A DNA stretch of 8,666 nucleotides from CAMDMI01 sp044379485. GTDB taxonomy: Bacteria > Bacteroidota > Bacteroidia > Cytophagales > Flexibacteraceae. Within the stretch, counting starts at the first letter, position 1; each line of letters starts with the position of its first letter. This document shows positions 6,924 through 8,666 of the stretch, in pieces. A program made the position numbers and the translations under genes. Location: NCBI GenBank assembly GCA_044379485.1, contig JBIPOE010000199.1, positions 1-8,666 on the forward strand, given 5' to 3'. The notes below the pieces were generated by a model. It made no database searches. It saw nothing but the letters and a program-made list of their open reading frames with translations, and was not told the origin of the DNA.

Positions 6924-8666
6924 TTAAAATATGATGTTAGTACCAAAAGTTATTGTTTTGGCTCTTGGATATGCTGAATAATCAAATCCAGAAGTTAATG
7001 CTGAATTGTATGTGTTTACTTCAGGGTCAGCACCGGAATAGTTTGTCCAAGTATACAAATTTTGTGCTGCAACATAAAGGCGAACCGATTTTAATTTTGC
7101 TTTTTTAAGTAATCCAGGATCAATATTGTATCCCAATGAAACGGTTTTAAGTCTAATATAGGAACCGTCTTCAACATATTGTGAAGCATAACCTCCACCG
7201 AAATACCCTCTTGTACGGTAAATATCAGAGTCAGGATTGTCAGGAGACCAGCGATCTGCATAACTGGCATATTGATTTAAATATGAAGTGTTTTTGCCAC
7301 TCGTTCCTTCAAAAACAATTCTGTTGGCATTCATCAAATCATTACCATAAGACCATTGAAAAAACACGTTTAAATCAAATCCTTTGTAAGTGAAATTATT
7401 GGTAAAACCTCCGATATGTTTAGGTAATCCATTGCCAATGACAGTATAATCGGCTGCTGTAACATTTAAATCACCATTAAGATCTTTGTATTTAATGTCT
7501 CCGGGTTTAATATTTGCCCTAACATTGCCATTGGCAGTAACTGTTGGCTTTAATGTATAATTTCCATTTACATCTTGGTCAAAATCAGCATATTTATATG
7601 TCCCTTCAGAAACATATCCATACATTAACCCTAAAGGTTCGCCAATCTTGGCAATATATGCCGGTGTAGTATTCCAGGTTGTATCCCACGGAATTGTGGT
7701 TATAAATTCCGTTACATTGTCACTCAAAGCTAATACTTTATTTTCATTAAATGAAATATTGAAGGAGCTGTTCCATGTGAAATCTTTTGTTTTAATGTTC
7801 TCCGTGTTTAAAGTCAACTCCAAACCTTGATTTTGTATGCTGCCAATATTTTTTATAGCTGTTGCAAATCCAGAAGATTGGGGTAGCGAAGCACTCAACA
7901 ATAAATCTTTTGTTGTTTTTCTGTAGATATCTGCTGATAGGGTAATTCGTTGTTTCAAGAATCCTAAATCAAGCCCTATATCAGCTTGTTCCGTGGTTTC
8001 CCATTTTAATTTTGAGTTTCCAAGAGAAGATGCAATTACGTTTCCAACATATTCATTATTGAATACATAGTTACTTTGTATTGGATTGAAATATCTAGTC
8101 AAATAATCAAAATCACCCACTCTGTTATTGCCGGTTTGACCATAACTGGATCTTAATTTTCCTTCGGAAAGTATTTTGCTGTTTTTAAGGAATTTTTCAT
8201 TGCTAAATTTCCAGGCTATGGCACCTGATGGGAAATAGCCCCAGTGATTTGCCGAAGGGAATCTTGAGGAACCATCAGCTCTCATAGAAGCTGTAAGGAT
8301 ATATTTTGAATCAAAAGTATAATTTATCCTACCCAAGAAAGATGCCATTGTCCAATCTGATTCAAAGGTATCCACTCTTAGTTGTGTTCCATATTGTAAT
8401 CCATCTAATCCCAAGGATTCATATTGTGCCGGTATTTGATTGGCACTTTCTCCATAACTTTTACTGGTTTCTTTTTGTAAAGTGAATCCACCCACTACAT
8501 TAAGTAGGTTTTTCTTGTCAAATTTTTTATTCCACGTTAAGGTGTTTTCATTTAACCAGTTGCTTCTTTGGACATAATCTACTCTACCATTAAGTCCATT
8601 GGCACTTCCAGGAAAACCATATTGTGTTCTACTGTTATTGTATGCTTCTCTTTCTATTCTGGTTTC
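6924..8666 (-). CDS. SusC/RagA-family TonB-dependent outer-membrane receptor, N-terminus cut by window edge
   Basis: Outer-membrane beta-barrel that imports oligosaccharides using TonB energy, paired with the SusD protein encoded just downstream. Only the C-terminal 580 codons are here; the frame is open to the window edge, so signal peptide, carboxypeptidase-like domain, TonB box and plug lie outside. The visible barrel carries SusC-family landmarks: ASMRADGSSRFP and HWGYFPSGAIAW (visible residues about 126-152), GDIKYKDLNGD then TVIGNGLPKHIGGF (about 389-421), FFQWSYGNDL, YVEDGSYIRLKTVSLGY (about 497-513), VAAQNLYTWTNYSGADPE, and the terminal strand TITFGTNIIF, which ends in phenylalanine as expected for BAM recognition. 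No stop or frameshift interrupts it. A GTG at 8495 is an internal codon, not a start, because coding continues upstream in frame (for example FPGSANGLNGRVDYVQRSNW). Expression is probably controlled from a promoter outside the window, likely by the HTCS. Confidence 0.97.
   Translation of the reverse strand, partial: ETRIEREAYNNSRTQYGFPGSANGLNGRVDYVQRSNWLNENTLTWNKKFDKKNLLNVVGGFTLQKETSKSYGESANQIPAQYESLGLDGLQYGTQLRVDTFESDWTMASFLGRINYTFDSKYILTASMRADGSSRFPSANHWGYFPSGAIAWKFSNEKFLKNSKILSEGKLRSSYGQTGNNRVGDFDYLTRYFNPIQSNYVFNNEYVGNVIASSLGNSKLKWETTEQADIGLDLGFLKQRITLSADIYRKTTKDLLLSASLPQSSGFATAIKNIGSIQNQGLELTLNTENIKTKDFTWNSSFNISFNENKVLALSDNVTEFITTIPWDTTWNTTPAYIAKIGEPLGLMYGYVSEGTYKYADFDQDVNGNYTLKPTVTANGNVRANIKPGDIKYKDLNGDLNVTAADYTVIGNGLPKHIGGFTNNFTYKGFDLNVFFQWSYGNDLMNANRIVFEGTSGKNTSYLNQYASYADRWSPDNPDSDIYRTRGYFGGGYASQYVEDGSYIRLKTVSLGYNIDPGLLKKAKLKSVRLYVAAQNLYTWTNYSGADPEVNTYNSALTSGFDYSAYPRAKTITFGTNIIF

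Noticed and set aside
7181..7830. Plus-strand open frames opposite susC
   Set aside because: Antisense to conserved SusC barrel motifs; no independent support.
8493..8495. GTG at 8495 as the start of the receptor gene
   Set aside because: The frame continues upstream to the window edge with receptor-like sequence, and the product would lack signal peptide and plug; the gene is simply truncated by the window.

Overview
The window is AT-rich. Its gene set (SusC-type TonB receptor, SusD lipoprotein, hybrid two-component sensor) is diagnostic of Bacteroidota. The low GC content and protein style fit Flavobacteriaceae (Flavobacterium-like), but no marker gene fixes the genus. All four genes I can support lie on the minus strand, so the window reads biologically from right to left. 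It is one end of a polysaccharide utilization locus (PUL).

Layout in transcription order: (1) the C-terminal 580 codons of a SusC-type outer-membrane receptor (8666 to 6924, N-terminus outside the window); (2) a complete SusD-type surface lipoprotein (6911 to 5301) 12 nt downstream; (3) a secreted right-handed beta-helix protein of the pectate-lyase-3 type (5310 or 5289 to 3712), whose start overlaps or nearly touches the susD stop; (4) a strong rho-independent terminator hairpin (3639-3686); (5) a 183-nt intergenic gap with a candidate Bacteroidota promoter; (6) a very large hybrid two-component system (HTCS) sensor/regulator starting at 3528 and running off the left edge after 1176 uninterrupted codons. 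The window cuts it inside the receiver domain, two codons after the phospho-accepting aspartate, so the expected AraC-type DNA-binding domain lies outside.

How they should work together (known for such loci, inferred here): the beta-helix enzyme cuts a polysaccharide outside the cell or in the periplasm; SusD and SusC capture and import oligosaccharides across the outer membrane; the HTCS periplasmic double propeller senses a breakdown product and the protein activates the susC-susD-enzyme operon. The substrate cannot be named from this window. The beta-helix fold is commonest in lyases and hydrolases acting on uronic-acid-containing glycans, but I could not place this protein in a characterised family.

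The two most unusual points are a degenerate ATP-binding G1 box in an otherwise intact HTCS kinase, and the His-rich, family-unassigned core of the beta-helix protein. I found no RNA genes, CRISPR, insertion sequences or plus-strand genes. There is no clear undescribed system beyond this PUL.
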